Numbered from the stretch's first letter, positions 36,382-48,559 are shown. The stretch: DNA of 64,000 nt from Aedes albopictus (GCF_035046485.1 NC_085138.1:292312256-292376255); one strand, 5' to 3'. Notes: a model not told the origin generated them from the letters alone. Numbers and translations are program-made.

Positions 36382-37559
36382 TACTGTTCCTCACCTGGAG
36401 ATCACCACAGCAGACGGAATCTCAAATCGACCACGTTCCGATTGACGGACGGCACTTCTCCGGCATTATCGACGTCAGGAGCTATCGTGGCGCCAACATC
36501 GACTCCTGCCACTATCTGGCGATGGTCAAAACTCTCCGTCATCAACAATGTACGGTACCGGCGACCGCCACGGTACAACCTAGAGCGACTGAAACAACCG
36601 GATGTCGCCTCAGCTTCCGCGCAGAATCTTGAGGCCGCGTTGGCAGACGAGGGCGAGCTCGATGAGGTCCCTCTAGAGGACTGCTGCAGTACAGTGAAAG
36701 TAGCCATTAACGACGCAGCAGAGAGCACCATCGGGTACGTGGAACGGGATCGACGGAACGAATGGTTCGACGAAGAGTGCAGAACGATTTTGGAAGAGAA
36801 GAACGCAGCGTGGACGGCATTGCTGCACCAAGGGACCAGACAGAACGTGGAACGTTACAAACAGAAGTGGAAACAGCAGATCAAGGAAGGAGGCCTCTTG
36901 ACGGACGGTCGTAAGGTGATCGAAAGGTGGAAGCAGCACTACGAACAGCACCTGAATGGCGTGGAGAACGGGGGACCACGGCAACGGAGGAAACGCGGAC
37001 ACCAGTGCAGCGAAGGGCGGAAATGAACCAACTTCCAAGCTGAAGGAAGTTAAGGATGCCATTCATCAGCTCAAAACTAACAGAGCAGCTGGTAGTGACG
37101 GTATCGTAGCTTAACTCATCAAGATGGGCCCAGAAAAGTTGGCCACCTGTCTGCACCGGCTGTTAGTCAGGATCTGAGGAATCTAACAGCTACCGGAGGA
37201 GTGGAAAGAAAGGGTAATCTGCCCGATTCACAAGAAAGGCGACCATTTGGAATGTGAGAACTTCAGGGCGAACACTATTATTAATGTTGCCAACAAAGTG
37301 CTATTCCAGATCATCTTGCGTCGTCTGTCACCTAAAACGAATGAGTTCGTGGGAAGTTATCAAGCCGGTTTCATGGACGGCCGGTCGACAACGGACCAGA
37401 TCTTCACCGTACGGCAAATCCTCCAGAAATGCCGTGAATACCAGGTCCCAACGCATCACCTGTTCATCGACTTCAAGGCGGCATACAACAGTATCCACCG
37501 CGCAGAGCTATGGAGAATCATGGACGAAAATGGCCTTCCTGGGAAGCTGACTAGACTGA

Positions 37560-38531
37560 TTGAAGCAACTATGGATGGTGTGCGTAAGGGTTTCGGGTGA
37601 ACTATCCAGTTCATTCGAATCTCGCCGGGGACTGCGACAAGGTGATGGACTCTCATGCCTACTTTTCAACGTCGTTCTGGAAGGTGTGATGCGACGAGCC
37701 GGGCTCAACAGCCGGGGAACGATTTTCACAAAATCCGGACAATTTGTGTGCTTTGCGGACGACATGGACATTATTGCCAGAACGTTTGGAACGATGGCAG
37801 AGCTGTACACCCGCCTGAAACGCGAAGCAGCAAAGGTCGGACTGGTGGTGAATGCCTCAAAAACAAAGTACATGCTGGTAGGCGGAACCGAAAACGACCG
37901 AATCCGTCTGGGTAGTAATGTTACGATAGACGGGGATACTTTCGAGGTGGTGGAGGTATTCGTCTACCTCGGATCCTTACTGACGGCTGACAACAACGTG
38001 AGCCGTGAAATTCGGAGGCGCATCATCAGCGGAAGTCGGGCCTACTACGGGCTCCAGAAGAAACTGCGGTCGAAAAAGATTCACCCACGCACCAAATGCG
38101 CCATGTACAAAACGCTAATAAGACCGGTAATCCTCTACGGGCACGAGACATGGACCATGCTCGAGGAGGACCTGCAAGCACTCGGAGTTTTCGAGCGTCG
38201 CGTGCTAAGGACGATCTTCGACGGTGTGCAGGAGAACGGTGTGTGGCGGAGAAGAATGAACCACGAGCTCGCTGCACTTTACGGCGAACCCAGCATCCAG
38301 GAGGTGGCCAAAGCCGGAAGGATACGGTGGGCAGGGCATGTTGCAAGAATGCCGGACAACAACCCTGCAATGCTGGTGTTTGCAACTGATCCGGTTGGCA
38401 CAAGAAGGCGTGGAGTGCAGAGAGCACGATGGGCGGACCAGGTGGAGCGTGACTTAGCGAGCATCGGGCGCCACCGAGGATGGAGAGCGGCAACCACATA
38501 CCGAGTATTGTGGCATAGATACTATTATTGA
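37560..38531 (+). pseudogene. RTE reverse transcriptase, palm to C-terminus
   Basis: This is the longest RTE frame in the window (323 residues). It begins after motif A, contains motif B and the catalytic FADDMDI, and then the conserved C-terminal section with RPVILYGHETW, RVLRTIFDGVQ, MNHELAALYGEP and GHVARMPDNNP. The frame before it, with motif A, is shifted and ends at 37600. It is not expected to be functional. Confidence 0.88.
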
Positions 38532-38567
38532 TTACGTCTTGTCTTAAATGTGATGTTGAGCAAAGAA

Positions 38568-38570
38568 ATG

Positions 38571-38601
<31 letters not shown>

Positions 38602-38630
38602 GTATGTATGTATGTATGTATGTATGTATA
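38568..38630 (+). repeat. (TATG)n microsatellite tail of RTE copy 2
   Basis: About 15 units with one AAGT variant near 38600. It sits exactly between the LINE 3' UTR and the right target duplication, so it is the element's own 3' tail. Confidence 0.93.
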
Positions 38631-38796
38631 TACTGTTCCTCACCCGAAGAAAAAGCAGATATGTTCGGCCATTTGGCCGTATGCCGTTAGGTCAAATGGG
38701 CATTAAGTTGAATGATCATTCTGGCTGGATATATTGTTAAAGCATCTTGCTCACATATGCTAATTCGACATACCCAACTTATCCGAATTAGTCACT

Positions 38797-40290
38797 AATG
38801 TGTCGGAGACAAACTACATGATGGCAGAAAGCTTCAGAGAGGAATCACCGCGCCCGCCTCCCCGAATTTCTATCGATGGTGATGAAATCGAGACGGTTGA
38901 AGAATTCATGTGCTTGAGCTCACTGGTGACCGCCGACAACGACACCAGCAGAGAAATTCAAAGACGCATTGTGACAGGAAATCGAGCTTACTTTGGACTC
39001 CGCAGAACTCTACGATCGAACAAAGTTCGCCGTAACACGAAGCTTACTATCTACAAAACGCTGATTAGACCGGTAGTCCTCTATGGGCACGAAGCATGGA
39101 CTCAGAGGACCAACAACGCGCCCTTGGAGTTTTCGAACGGAAGGTTTTGCGTACCGTAAACAGGGGTCAAATTGATCAGCGGGGTGAAATTGACCATTCG
39201 TGTACTACATTTTTATTCCATACTAGAAAATATAAGCGTCGTAATTATCTTAAACTTTTTTCGTCATCTTGTCCGTAGATGTTTAGAGATGAGTGTAGAA
39301 TTTGATTTTTTTAGGAAAAGTTAGTTTTGCCTTATTTTTTTTAGAAATTTGCAATGTATTACTCTTTTAGCTGAAATCATGGCTACTAAACAACCGATTG
39401 CTTCCTGTGAATTCTCTGTTTAAACATTTTCGTGGAGCCTTGGTTGGAAAGCTATGTACCTAATAAGAACATGAAATAGTTGATAAAAAGTTCATTTTAT
39501 GTTGAATTAGTAATTTAATGTAACAAGAAATCACTTATTTCAAATGAAATTGCCTGCGCGTTTAAGGGGAAAATTTCAAAATTTGTTTTGCATTTAAAGT
39601 ATTAAATTCACTAGTTGTAAGATTTTAAACGCGTTATTTGGTTTTGGAACAGCAAAATTAAGCGGAGAAGGTAATTTTTCTTTTCAACCGATGCTTAATT
39701 ATATACTGATCAATTTCGCCTCAAAGTAGCATTTCCAAGTTTTTGATATTTGGAGTTATTTAACTTAAAATTTCAATTTGTTGAACAAAATTTTGTCAAG
39801 TGGTTCTATGGAGATCTACTGGGTACTGATTTTACTGAAATTCTTTTGGCAATATTTGGGATTCCACTAATGTTATCCGCAAAAGTTGTTTTAAAGTGAT
39901 CAATTTGACCCCGGATTACGGTACCGTCTAAGGCGAATAGCAGATGGAAAGCGGGACTTGGAGAAGGCAAATGAACCACGAACTGCATCAGCTGCTGAGA
40001 GAACCAACCATCGTCCACACCGCGAAAACCGAGAGGCTGGTGGACGGGTCACGTCATCAGGATGCCGGATAGCAACCTGACTAAAATGTTTCTTGAGAGT
40101 CATTCGACCGGTACAAGAAGACGTGGTGCGCTGCGAGCTAGGTGGGTCGATCAAGTGAAGGGCGATTTGCGAACCCTTCGCAGAGTGCGGAACTGAAGAC
40201 ACACAGCCTTGGACCGAGAAGGATGGAGACGACTCCTACGTACAGAAGAGGCCTCAAAGGCCTTAGTCTGACCGGTAAGGTAAGTCACAT
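38797..40290 (+). pseudogene. Second RTE-like LINE family, 3' fragment
   Basis: A diverged relative of the RTE C-terminal region. It has ISIDGDEIETVEEF, TADNDTSREIQRR and RPVVLYGHEAW before an insertion at 39158, and MNHELHQLL plus the terminal W-RLLRTEEASK-type end after it (39921-40285). About one third of residues differ from the RTE copies, so it is another family. Stops occur after the insertion site (39928 and later), so it is an old fragment. Only the segment after the RT palm is present. Confidence 0.78.
39158..39920. mobile_element. TIR element with GGGGTCAAATTGATCA ends, about 763 bp
   Basis: It interrupts the second RTE-like fragment. Near the left end GGGGTCAAATTGATCA lies at about 39162-39177, and TGATCAATTTGACCCC lies near the right end. 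GTACCGT is present at 39151-39157 and 39921-39927, and joining across it restores the LINE phase (RTV then GE), so it is a 7-bp or mismatched 8-bp target duplication. That suggests a hAT-type element. The interior is AT-rich with no long ORF. Confidence 0.8.
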
Positions 40291-41229
40291 ATGCTAGTTT
40301 TCGAGCCATCATTACTGTTATAGAACTGTCTGATCATCATGGCTGATTTTATATTTTCCTTGTTTTGATCGGCTTATTGGTATATTGAGGAAATTATTTA
40401 TAGGTAACCGTAGATTTATAACTAATATTGACCCAGCTGATGCCTTTCTCCTCTCCAAAGCCTACTAAGTGCAAACCACAGTAATCGTGAAAATGAGCAG
40501 AATGATAAATGATTCGGCAGAAAGAAGATTTTTCACGGCTTCACCGACCGGGACCGCGGTCGGATTTATTTTTTGTTCCTTCCAATACGCACAACGGACC
40601 AAACACAATACAACGACCCAGACTCAACTTGATTGTTCGGGAAATCAGAGCACCATCGTATCTAAATCAGGTTACGAACGATTTGAATAGATGAGTTTCG
40701 CTTTCCGGCGGCAAAGACTATCAATCTCTGTCTCGGGGGAGAAGGCAGGCAGCACCCCCCAACCGACCCCAAGGCAATTTCCAACTGAGTGGGGTAAGGT
40801 TTTGATTTTCTTCCTTGGTCACCGTGGTATATCAACGTCGTTGGTTGGTGGTGGGGTTTCATTTCAGTGGAAAGTTTATACAACCCACATTTCATTTTAT
40901 TTGGGTTACGTCTGTGAGTAAACAATTTGCGATTCGTACAGTTTTCTGGTGATTACAAACACCAATTATGTTGCATCTGATACGAAATTGCATCAAGCTC
41001 CCTTCAAGTATACATTATATTCAAATTTGTATCCGAGTACTCACTCAACTCACAAGTAACCCAGGCTACATGTGCAAAACATGTTACTTTACAATACTAA
41101 CCATTTTTACAATTACAGTTACTAAAACACATGCTTCATTATATTTCAACTGATAACTAACAAAATCGGTTACTAATCATTATTCTAAGAAGAAAACAAA
41201 CAAAAGCAGATCATCACAACAAAAACCAA
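40291..41229. other. No recognised gene
   Basis: About 940 bp of mixed sequence. Short overlapping frames occur near 40470-40920 on both strands, without known domains. A small palindromic motif around 'acatgtgcaaaacatgt' lies near 41070. Nothing else stands out. Confidence 0.3.
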
Positions 41230-42735
41230 AATTATTCTGGAAATTCCTCTCAAGGAGTTCCTTCAGGTATCCCTCCAGTGACTGTTTCATATGATTCACA
41301 TGGGAATCATGCCGAATTTATTTCAGGGATTTTTACGGAACTTTCTCCGGGAACTTCCAGGAATTTCTCTAGATATTATCTCTGAAATTTCCCCAGGAAT
41401 AATTCCTTGGCATTTCTTCAGGAATTCCTCCACATTTGTTTTTTAAGGAAATTCTTTTAGGTATTCTCCAGAGCTAACTCCAGTAGCTTTCGCAGATTTT
41501 TCCCAAGAACTCCCACAGAAAATCTTCCTGGAATTTTGTATGAAATCCTAAAACATCATTAGAAATTTCTTCAAAGGATCTTTTAAGAACTCATCCTGGA
41601 TTATTTTTCTAAAACTTCAGCAGAGCTTCAAAACTTCTTCCAAGTACTACGACAAAAACTGCCACATAAATTTTACTCCAGAGATTCCTTCATAAGATTC
41701 TTCAGTTGGAAATTCCTTTTTTTAATATTTGCATGAATTCCTGCAGAAATTTCAGAGATTCTTTCAGAACTCCTCCTGGTTTGCTTTAGAAACTCCTCTA
41801 GGAAGTTCTCTTGAAATTCATTCAGAAATAGCTCCTGGGATGCCTTCAATAATTCTTCCTGAAATTTCTTCAAAAATTCTGCTTGAAAATCCTCTGGAGT
41901 CAAGAGAAAGGAAAAGAAAAGACACGGACATCGTCTTCAGCTGGAGGCTTTACAGACTGAACGAAGCTTAACACTAGGCAAGGGACACACGGAGCATGAA
42001 CCAGTGGATACGGAGAAGAAACTTTTCTTCAGAGGAATATTCAGGAGCTCCTACAGAAAATGCAAAAGCTTCATCTCAATTCGCTTTATTATAGATATTT
42101 TTAGCTTCTTCTTCTTCCTTATGGCTCTACGTCCTCACTGGGACTGCCTCGCTTCAACTTAGTGTTCTTTGAGCACTTCCACAGTTATTAATTGAAGGGC
42201 TTTCTTTGCCTGCCAATTTATTTGTATATTGTGAGGCAAGTAAAATGATACACTATGTCAGGGAGTCGAGAAAATTTTCCCGACCGGAACGGGAATCGAA
42301 CCCGCCGTCTCCGGATTGGCGATTCATAGTCTTAACCACTAGGCTAACTGGAGAGATTTTTTGCCTTGGGCTGGTTCTTCTTTAAATCTTTCAGGGATTA
42401 ATTCTAAAAAGTATTAAAGAATTATTTCTGAAATTTCTGCAACGATTCTTCTAAGGATTACTACATGAATTCTAGTGATTGCTACAGGAATCGTGAGAAG
42501 AACCAACAGTTGACTTCAGATTCACGAATAAAGAAGATGTTTTATAAAATCTTGCAGGAATTTATCGAGAGATTCCAACAGAAGTATTCCCAGATATGCC
42601 TTCAGTAATTCATTCAGAGACTCCTCTTTAGATTCCAGCATTGTTTCAAAAGTTCTTACAGAAATCCCTCTTGCAGAAATCTCTCCAGAGATCCAGCGAA
42701 AATTTTTCCCACAGATACAGTATGTGGCAGGAAAA
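41230..42735. repeat. Degenerate GGAATT/AATTCC-rich repeat
   Basis: The sequence is built from short, diverged words of the form 'aggaattcctcc' and 'ttcttcaggaattcc' with no fixed period. It is the same kind of DNA as at 49386-51150, 52880-53400 and 63205-64000. A SINE is inserted at 42106-42353. Open frames rich in Glu, Phe and Lys come from the repeat and are not genes. Confidence 0.6.
42106..42353 (-). mobile_element. tRNA-derived SINE, second subfamily
   Basis: On the minus strand it starts with a tRNA-like head (A box TAGCCTAGTGGTTAAG, B box GGGTTCGATTCCCG), followed by a body that matches the other SINEs ('cgtcctcactgggac', 'gagcacttccacagtt'). The head differs from that of the 5283 and 63299 copies. 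Imperfect flanks 'agatatttttagc' and 'agattttttgcc' may be an aged target duplication. Confidence 0.8.
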
Positions 42736-43009
42736 AAGTGTTTTTCAATTTCAAACCTTATTAAAAAATCTGTAGATAAATCTGTAAACAGGAGATAGAC
42801 AAAATGATCGGGATATGCAAAATTTTCACTTATAACAAAATGGTCAACTAACTGTAACTTTTCGAAAAGTGTATAATAAATTTACAAAATTTAACATAAG
42901 TTGCTAAACTAGATCTCTATCAATGATTCAATTTTTTCCATTTTTTTTTTGCACAATTTTCCCAAATAAAGGAGAACGTGCCTCTGGAGCCCACCTATTG
43001 ATGGTCAAA
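42736..43009. other. AT-rich sequence, nothing recognised
   Basis: Short AT-rich stretch with poly-T runs. No gene or repeat family was recognised. Confidence 0.3.
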
Positions 43010-43106
43010 ATTTGGGAAAGATCTGGCCGTTCTACACGAAGTAAGAAATATTCCTTTTTCTGGAATATTTCTTACTTCGTGTAGAACGGTCAGATCTTTC
43101 CCAAAT
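43010..43106. repeat. Near-perfect hairpin, 45-bp arms
   Basis: The left arm (43010-43054) and right arm (43062-43106) are reverse complements with one mismatch (GGCC against GGTC), around a 7-base loop TTTTTCT. Such a long, clean stem with a tiny loop could come from a foldback element or could make a hairpin RNA if transcribed. No flanking duplication was found. Confidence 0.9.
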
Positions 43107-45116
43107 ATTTATCCGATAACTATCTTTGGACTGTCATTTCTTCGGATTTAATGAACCGAATGCAATGAAATTTCGAGTCTTTATGACCTATGAGCATCGA
43201 AAAACGTTTGACTTAACCTACAATTACTACACGGAATAAATTGTAGCGATTAGAATATTTTATAATAAAACACAAAATTAACCCAAACTTCAACATCATC
43301 GCTTAAAGTTCAATTAAATCCCTTCTAATTGACGTGAGTATAAATATGTTTTGAAAGGAAGTAACGGAATACTACACCCTTTTCTAGAATATTTGTATTT
43401 ATTGTTAATGCACTTTTCAAAAAGTTAAAGTTAGTTGACCATTTTTTGAAAAGTTAAAATTTTGCCTGCCCTGATCATTACGTCTATTCCCTGTATGACG
43501 TCCCTGCTCCAAGGGAATTTAGAGGGGCTTACGATATTTTCAAGGTGTTCAAGAAACGCTTCAGATGAGATTTCAGGGAGCCTCAGGGTGCTTTAGATTT
43601 GTTTTACAGGGATTAAAGCTTCTTCAGAGGTGTTTCAAGGGATTTAAGTAGCGTTTCAGAGGGATTCAGGGTGTTTCGGGACAGCACCTGAAATTCCCCT
43701 AAAAAAAAACAACTTACCGGTGCGTTTGTGGTTACCTTCGTTTGTTTGCTAGCTCTATGAGTATGTGAACGCAGTAGCAACTGTAATTGCGCTAATAATG
43801 TTTCAAGAAATTGATCAAAGAAACTGTAAAAAAATTAACTAGCGTAAAATGACACGTTGAATTGTACAATTTGCATTAGCATCCTGTCAGTTTCAGTTAT
43901 TTGATTACCAGTCTATCCGAACCGGGTATGACAGCTAACTATCCACGCTGGATCGTCTCGCAGCTAGCTAATATTATTCAATTCCCATTGTGCTCCTCTT
44001 CAACGGTGGCAAGAGGCGTCTCCTCAGCACAAGCATTTGAAGGCGTTTCTCCCCTCGTACATTGGCTTACCGACTTGAAAAAGTATTAGCATTTTATCTT
44101 CCCAACTAACCAATTTAACTGCCACTGACAACCGTTATTCTCTTGGAGTTCCATTTCACCCTGCAGAGACGCTGGAAAAATGCACATTCAACAGGTCATT
44201 CCACGGCCGGCGGCAGCCCCACCGTTTCCAGCAACGGGGTAGCAAATCGTTGCGCTTCGCTTGCTACTGTGCGGTAAGGGATGAGATTGTAGTCCACGAA
44301 CTCGTTCCCTGGCTCATATTGCACCTACATAACATAACTATGATCGTGCTGCTAATCCTTGTTGCTTCCTTTCAACCAATTCAACTGACGTCTGGAACTA
44401 GCACTAACCGTCCCGAGCAGAGCAACAAACAAAACCGTCCAACACATTTTATCGTTGTATCATCCAAGTGAAACGCTCCAGTTTTCGTGCGATTCCCCAA
44501 GTCCCCAAGTCTCGAGGAAAGTCGGTTACATCATCACCCACCACCGGACGACCGATTGAACCAGTAATAGTAGACAGAAGAAAAGCGTAGGGACCCAAGG
44601 GAACGACGTGTAATAAAATTTTATTTGCTTTTCATTCACTACATTAGTAGCATTTTTGGAATGAATTGTTGAATCCATTCAAAACTTCACTATTTATTTA
44701 TGTAAGCGTCCTTTGTTTGAGCTTCCCGTCGTCATCCGGTTGATGGTGCTGGGCGTACTCGATGATGAAACCTTACCAGTAGCAGGTAGTAGCTTAAGCT
44801 GAAAACGATCCTTCGAATGTAGGTGAAAGGCATTGTTGCGTTAAAAATACGTTGGCTTCAAGACGATGATAGGGCAGGACGATGACGACAACAACAATAT
44901 GGCTCAAGGTACATGGGTGTTGTTGGTAATGGAACCTGCGACATTATTACTCTTGAAAAACTGAGGATTACGTGCGGTGTCTCTTTTCTCATCAACCAGT
45001 TCTTTGCGCAATAAATAGATGGTATCGAAAGGAATCACGTTGTGTCTATCGGACATAGGGTAAAAGCCCCCTTCTTCGGCCTAGTACCTATATTCATCTC
45101 ATTTTGTCTCAAAGAC
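43107..45116. other. Mostly unrecognised; possible host regulatory or exon sequence
   Basis: Positions 43500-43690 carry the degenerate 'tttcagggg' repeat. Positions 43900-45000 look least repetitive in this half of the window. An ATG at 44340 opens a 43-codon frame (to 44471) that begins with a hydrophobic stretch (MIVLLILVASF) like a signal peptide and then turns polar. It has no recognised family and could be a first coding exon or chance. No other gene is visible. Confidence 0.3.
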
Positions 45117-45714
45117 TAGAGATGTGCGCCGTCGAGATTTATTACTTCACGCCGCCGGATGTTTTGATTTTCTAGCACGCCGCCAGCTTAAAACTCATCA
45201 CGCCGCCGAACTTAGAATTTCCTCAATAATCTTCAGAAAATAATCGATTTAAGTTAAAACGCTCCCAAAATGAATGCATGTCATTTATTGCCGAATAAAC
45301 AAGTTGAGATTTTAGTTACTTTTCAGTCACTTATATATCATCATAAAAAATCCTAGCAAATATCATATTCTTCACACAAGGTGTATAAAGCATGCAATGG
45401 CAGCATGCATGCTTTTCCCCGCGTGACGTTATAACGTCGTTCGTTTATAATTGAGGGGATAGGAAGCAAAGGGGTGTAAGCGACAAAAACCCACTTTCGA
45501 GTAAATGAGGTTTTAAATATTTCGCCAATTTTTTATTACATACAAAATGTGAGGAATTTCAAAATCAACCCAATTTTCTCCGGTTTATTTTAAGTTTTTT
45601 TTTAATCATCGTAAAAATAATCTTAAAAAAGTTCCTGAAATCTTGAAATCTGAAGAATTCAGGTCCTAATAATTCAATTCATGCCATAACTTAAGAATTA
45701 TTTAGGCAGCATCC

Positions 45715-45870
45715 ATTTATTACGTAACGCTAAAATTGATATTTTTGCAACCCCCCTCCCCCTCCGTAACGTTTTTTTGTATGGAAATCCAAAAAATTTT
45801 GTATGGGCCGTAACGGTTGGGCATACTCCCCCCCTCCCCCAAGAGCATTACGTAATTTGTGGACTGCGCC
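45715..45870. mobile_element. Harbinger-type MITE, 156 bp
   Basis: The ends are inverted: GGCAGCATCCATTTATTACG and, reversed, GGCGCAGTCCACAAATTACG. TTA occurs on both sides (45712-45714 and 45871-45873). A 3-bp TWA target and ends starting GGC fit the PIF/Harbinger group. A C-rich tract is inside. A second copy is at 53652-53846. Confidence 0.78.
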
Positions 45871-45949
45871 TTATGGATTTTTTTCAATTTATTATGGAAC
45901 GTTTAATTGTCTGCCGCACTATATACGAGTGCGCAAGTACAAGTTACTA

Positions 45950-46726
45950 CACTAAAACCTCAATTTATGCACATGGCTGGGGGTGCATAAATTAAAAAAG
46001 GCATAAAATGAGGGAAATTTGTGCATTAAAAAAAAACTCCTCCATAACGCTTCCGTAACGCCTCTGAATCCCGCCGAAAATGCTCTGAAACTTCCTGAAA
46101 TGCCTCGAAAATCCCCCTAAAACCGCCTCGGACCCCATGTAACGCACCTGCGACGCTCCAAAACCCCCGGAATCTCCTCCGTAACGCTTCCGTAACGCCT
46201 CTGAATCCCAAACCCCAAAATTCCTCTTAATAAGACGCTCCGAAACCCCCGAAAACGCCTCTGTAAGGCCTCTGAATCCCGCCAAAAATGCTCTGAAACT
46301 TCCTGAAATGCCTCCAAAATCCCTCTAAAATCCCCTAGACCCACTTGCACTTGTTTAACGCAACTGAGATCCTCGGAAACCCCCGAAAACGTACCTGTAA
46401 CGCCTCCAAACCCCGTCGAAAATCCTCTGAAATTCACTGCAATGCTTTCAAAAACCCCCTCAGACCCCCGAAAACCCCTCGGAGATCTCCTGGTACCTCG
46501 CGGAAATCCCTGGGAACCCCCTGAAACTCCCCTGTGACTTCCATTTGCTCATCCTTATAAACACCCTTTAGCCGCCGTTGCAATAGTTACCGTCATTATT
46601 ATTATTAAATATTCTTATGCACAATATTGGTTCTGAGTAGCTTTCCCTTAATTTATGCAGGCCATAAAAAAGGTGCATAAATTAAAAAGTGCATAAAAAT
46701 AACATGCATAAATTGAGGTTTTAGTG
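45950..46726. mobile_element. TA-flanked TIR element with 137-bp-type repeats, copy 2
   Basis: TA stands at 45948-45949 and 46727-46728. The ends are CACTAAAACCTCAATTTATG and its complement. It shares its ends and right inner segment with the 2313-bp copy at 33592, but holds only about three diverged units of the 137-bp repeat, one landmark 'ccccatgtaacgcacc' being at 46134. The family thus varies in internal repeat number. Confidence 0.87.
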
Positions 46727-46870
46727 TATTTACATTCTCATATGCAAAGTATAGTTTGTTAAAATGTTTCGCTATATGAGATGTAAAAGAGCGAATTATT
46801 GAAATCTCATTTTTAACGCCGCCGCCGCCGACGACCAAAAATGATGTTTTAACCGCGGCGCACATCTCTG

Positions 46871-48030
46871 TCGAAGCACCAAAGCAAGCATCACAGGGGT
46901 GCCAGACATCAAGAAACAAGTAGTTAATTGAATGAGATTTGGTCACTACAAATACGATGTTTTTTCAATCAGAATATGGTCGTTTCTTGGGTTAACATCT
47001 TGGTAATCGAACTTCTACGCAAATCGATCAATAATTTCATTTTCCAACGTCATTTCTTTCAAAATATTTGGTTTGGTTTTCATCTAAACATGCTGCTACC
47101 GCTCAAGCTTTACGAACTATCATCCAGTTCGGCAGCACTGATTTGCCAATCAGCTGTGAATGTATGCGAGTGCAAAACGTGGGGAGCGAGCATAGACGAT
47201 TCGTCGCGCCGCACATTGTTGTGACTTCTCCTTTGCGAGAGAGAAAAACAAACACAATGAAACTGTCACCTGCCAGGGAAAAGGGAGTGCGTTAGTGGGT
47301 GAGTGCAGAATGCTCTACGATGAGAAAATGTGAGAGTGGTTGTGGATTTGCTGTAAATACTGTTGAGATGAAAAAGGGGCCACCCGGTGGACCGCGATGA
47401 GATGAAAATTTTACGGTGTGCTGAAGATAGGTGCGAGTGGCTCGCGATTTGTGATCGCAATTAAATCAAATATTGAAGATAAATCCCACTCTAGTGCATC
47501 GTAGGATCAACAATGGAAGTGAGCACGTGTGTTAAAGGTTTGTATCATTAAATTTGAAGCGTATACATTGCGCTGTGAGTGATTTTTCATGTTGCACATC
47601 CTTAATGAGACTAAGATAGGTACAAATACCCTAGTTTTGCGATATGTATAGATGCGGACATAGGTGCGATATCATTTTACAATGAAAACACATTTATAAA
47701 TAGATTATTTCCAACTCATAATGTGAATCGCAAGAACACCACATTTGCTCAATTCAAGTGCATGTACCTATTAGTTGCTTGCCAGGATCATTTTTTCCGA
47801 CAAGACATAAAATTATTTTCTAAAAAAAAACAAATTTTTAATACCCACCTACAATCGAGAGCAATTGACTGTTATCATCATGTAAAGAAGTCGCGGAGAT
47901 CTAATTAATATGAAATACAGGGAAATCTGGAGCCGGTGTTCGGCCAAATGACTCATTCCGCCAGAAGGAAAATTCCGTTCGGTCATACGACATACGGTCA
48001 AACGGCATTCGGTCAAATGCTCGACAGCCG
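46871..48030. other. No recognised gene
   Basis: About 1.16 kb of low-repeat sequence. Frames near 46928-47295 and 47723-47908 lack known domains. Near 47935-48015 a short dispersed repeat ('cggtcaaacggcattcggtc') recurs in a form also seen near 38660. This could be intron or intergenic DNA of an unseen gene. Confidence 0.3.
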
Positions 48031-48308
48031 AGGACTAAGGAAGCTTCCAGGATTGCAGGTGAGATTCTGAAGAGGTTCAGGGGTTTTTAGAGGTGTTTCA
48101 AAGTGTTTCACGGCATTTCAGAGGAGCTGCTGAGGGACTACGGGAACTTCCAGGCTTTCAGGTGGGCTTCAGAAGGGGTTTTAGAAGCTTTCGTTTCAGA
48201 GAGTTTAAGAGATTTCATAGGAGTTCACGAAAGATTCCAGGCTTTCAGGTGAGCTTTTAGAAGAAATTAGAAGAGATTTCAGATGCGATTGAAAGCGTTT
48301 GAATGCAC
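48031..48308. repeat. Degenerate 'tttcaggggttt' repeat
   Basis: Short imperfect units such as 'tttcagaggcgtttcaagg' and 'ccaggctttcaggtgagcttcag' run up to the TTAA element. The same type resumes right after it at 52511, so the element landed inside this repeat. Related patches lie at 43500-43690 and 53400-54300. Confidence 0.6.
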
Positions 48309-48559
48309 TTAACCTTCATCCAGCCAACGTACATTTCCCACCTTCGAAAAAGCACAAAAATGGTCATAACTTTTTTGTTTTTCGATGGATTTTGATGAAA
48401 TTTTCAAAACTTTCCGAAAAACTCTTCTAGTTTATGATACCGGGGACATGGATGCCTGGTCCACATGGTTCCGGAGTTATTGTCTTGGGGTACCAAAATT
48501 GGCCACATACTTTGCGCACCGTATATCTCAATATCGCGATGAGGTAGAAGTATAGTGTT

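Larger units (their letters stand above)
36396..38630 (+). mobile_element. RTE-clade LINE, 5'-truncated (copy 2)
   Basis: A 14-bp direct repeat TACTGTTCCTCACC flanks it at 36382-36395 and 38631-38644. It starts within the C-terminal endonuclease region, continues through the linker, where about 45 codons are missing near 36880, then RT with FIDFKAAYNSI, GLRQGDGLSCLLFN and FADDMDI. It keeps the full thumb and C-terminal domain to about 38531. Frameshifts occur near 36520 and 37595, with a stop near 37113, so it is dead. The 3' end is a TATG microsatellite, as in RTE elements. It shows what copies 1 and 3 have lost. The first bases of the element overlap the duplication by a few bases of homology. 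Confidence 0.9.
45117..46870. mobile_element. hAT-like TIR element with two nested insertions
   Basis: The left end TAGAGATGTGCGCCG (45117) pairs with the right end CGGCGCACATCTCTG (46870). Flanking octamers TCAAAGAC and TCGAAGCA agree at five of eight positions, consistent with an aged 8-bp duplication. CGCCGCCG words lie just inside both ends. A 156-bp MITE (45715-45870) and a TA-flanked element (45950-46726) sit inside, leaving about 0.8 kb with no transposase frame. Confidence 0.75.

Noticed and set aside
36355..37026. Separate host gene
   Set aside because: The frame matches the linker of the RTE LINE with a deletion and lies within the element's target duplications.
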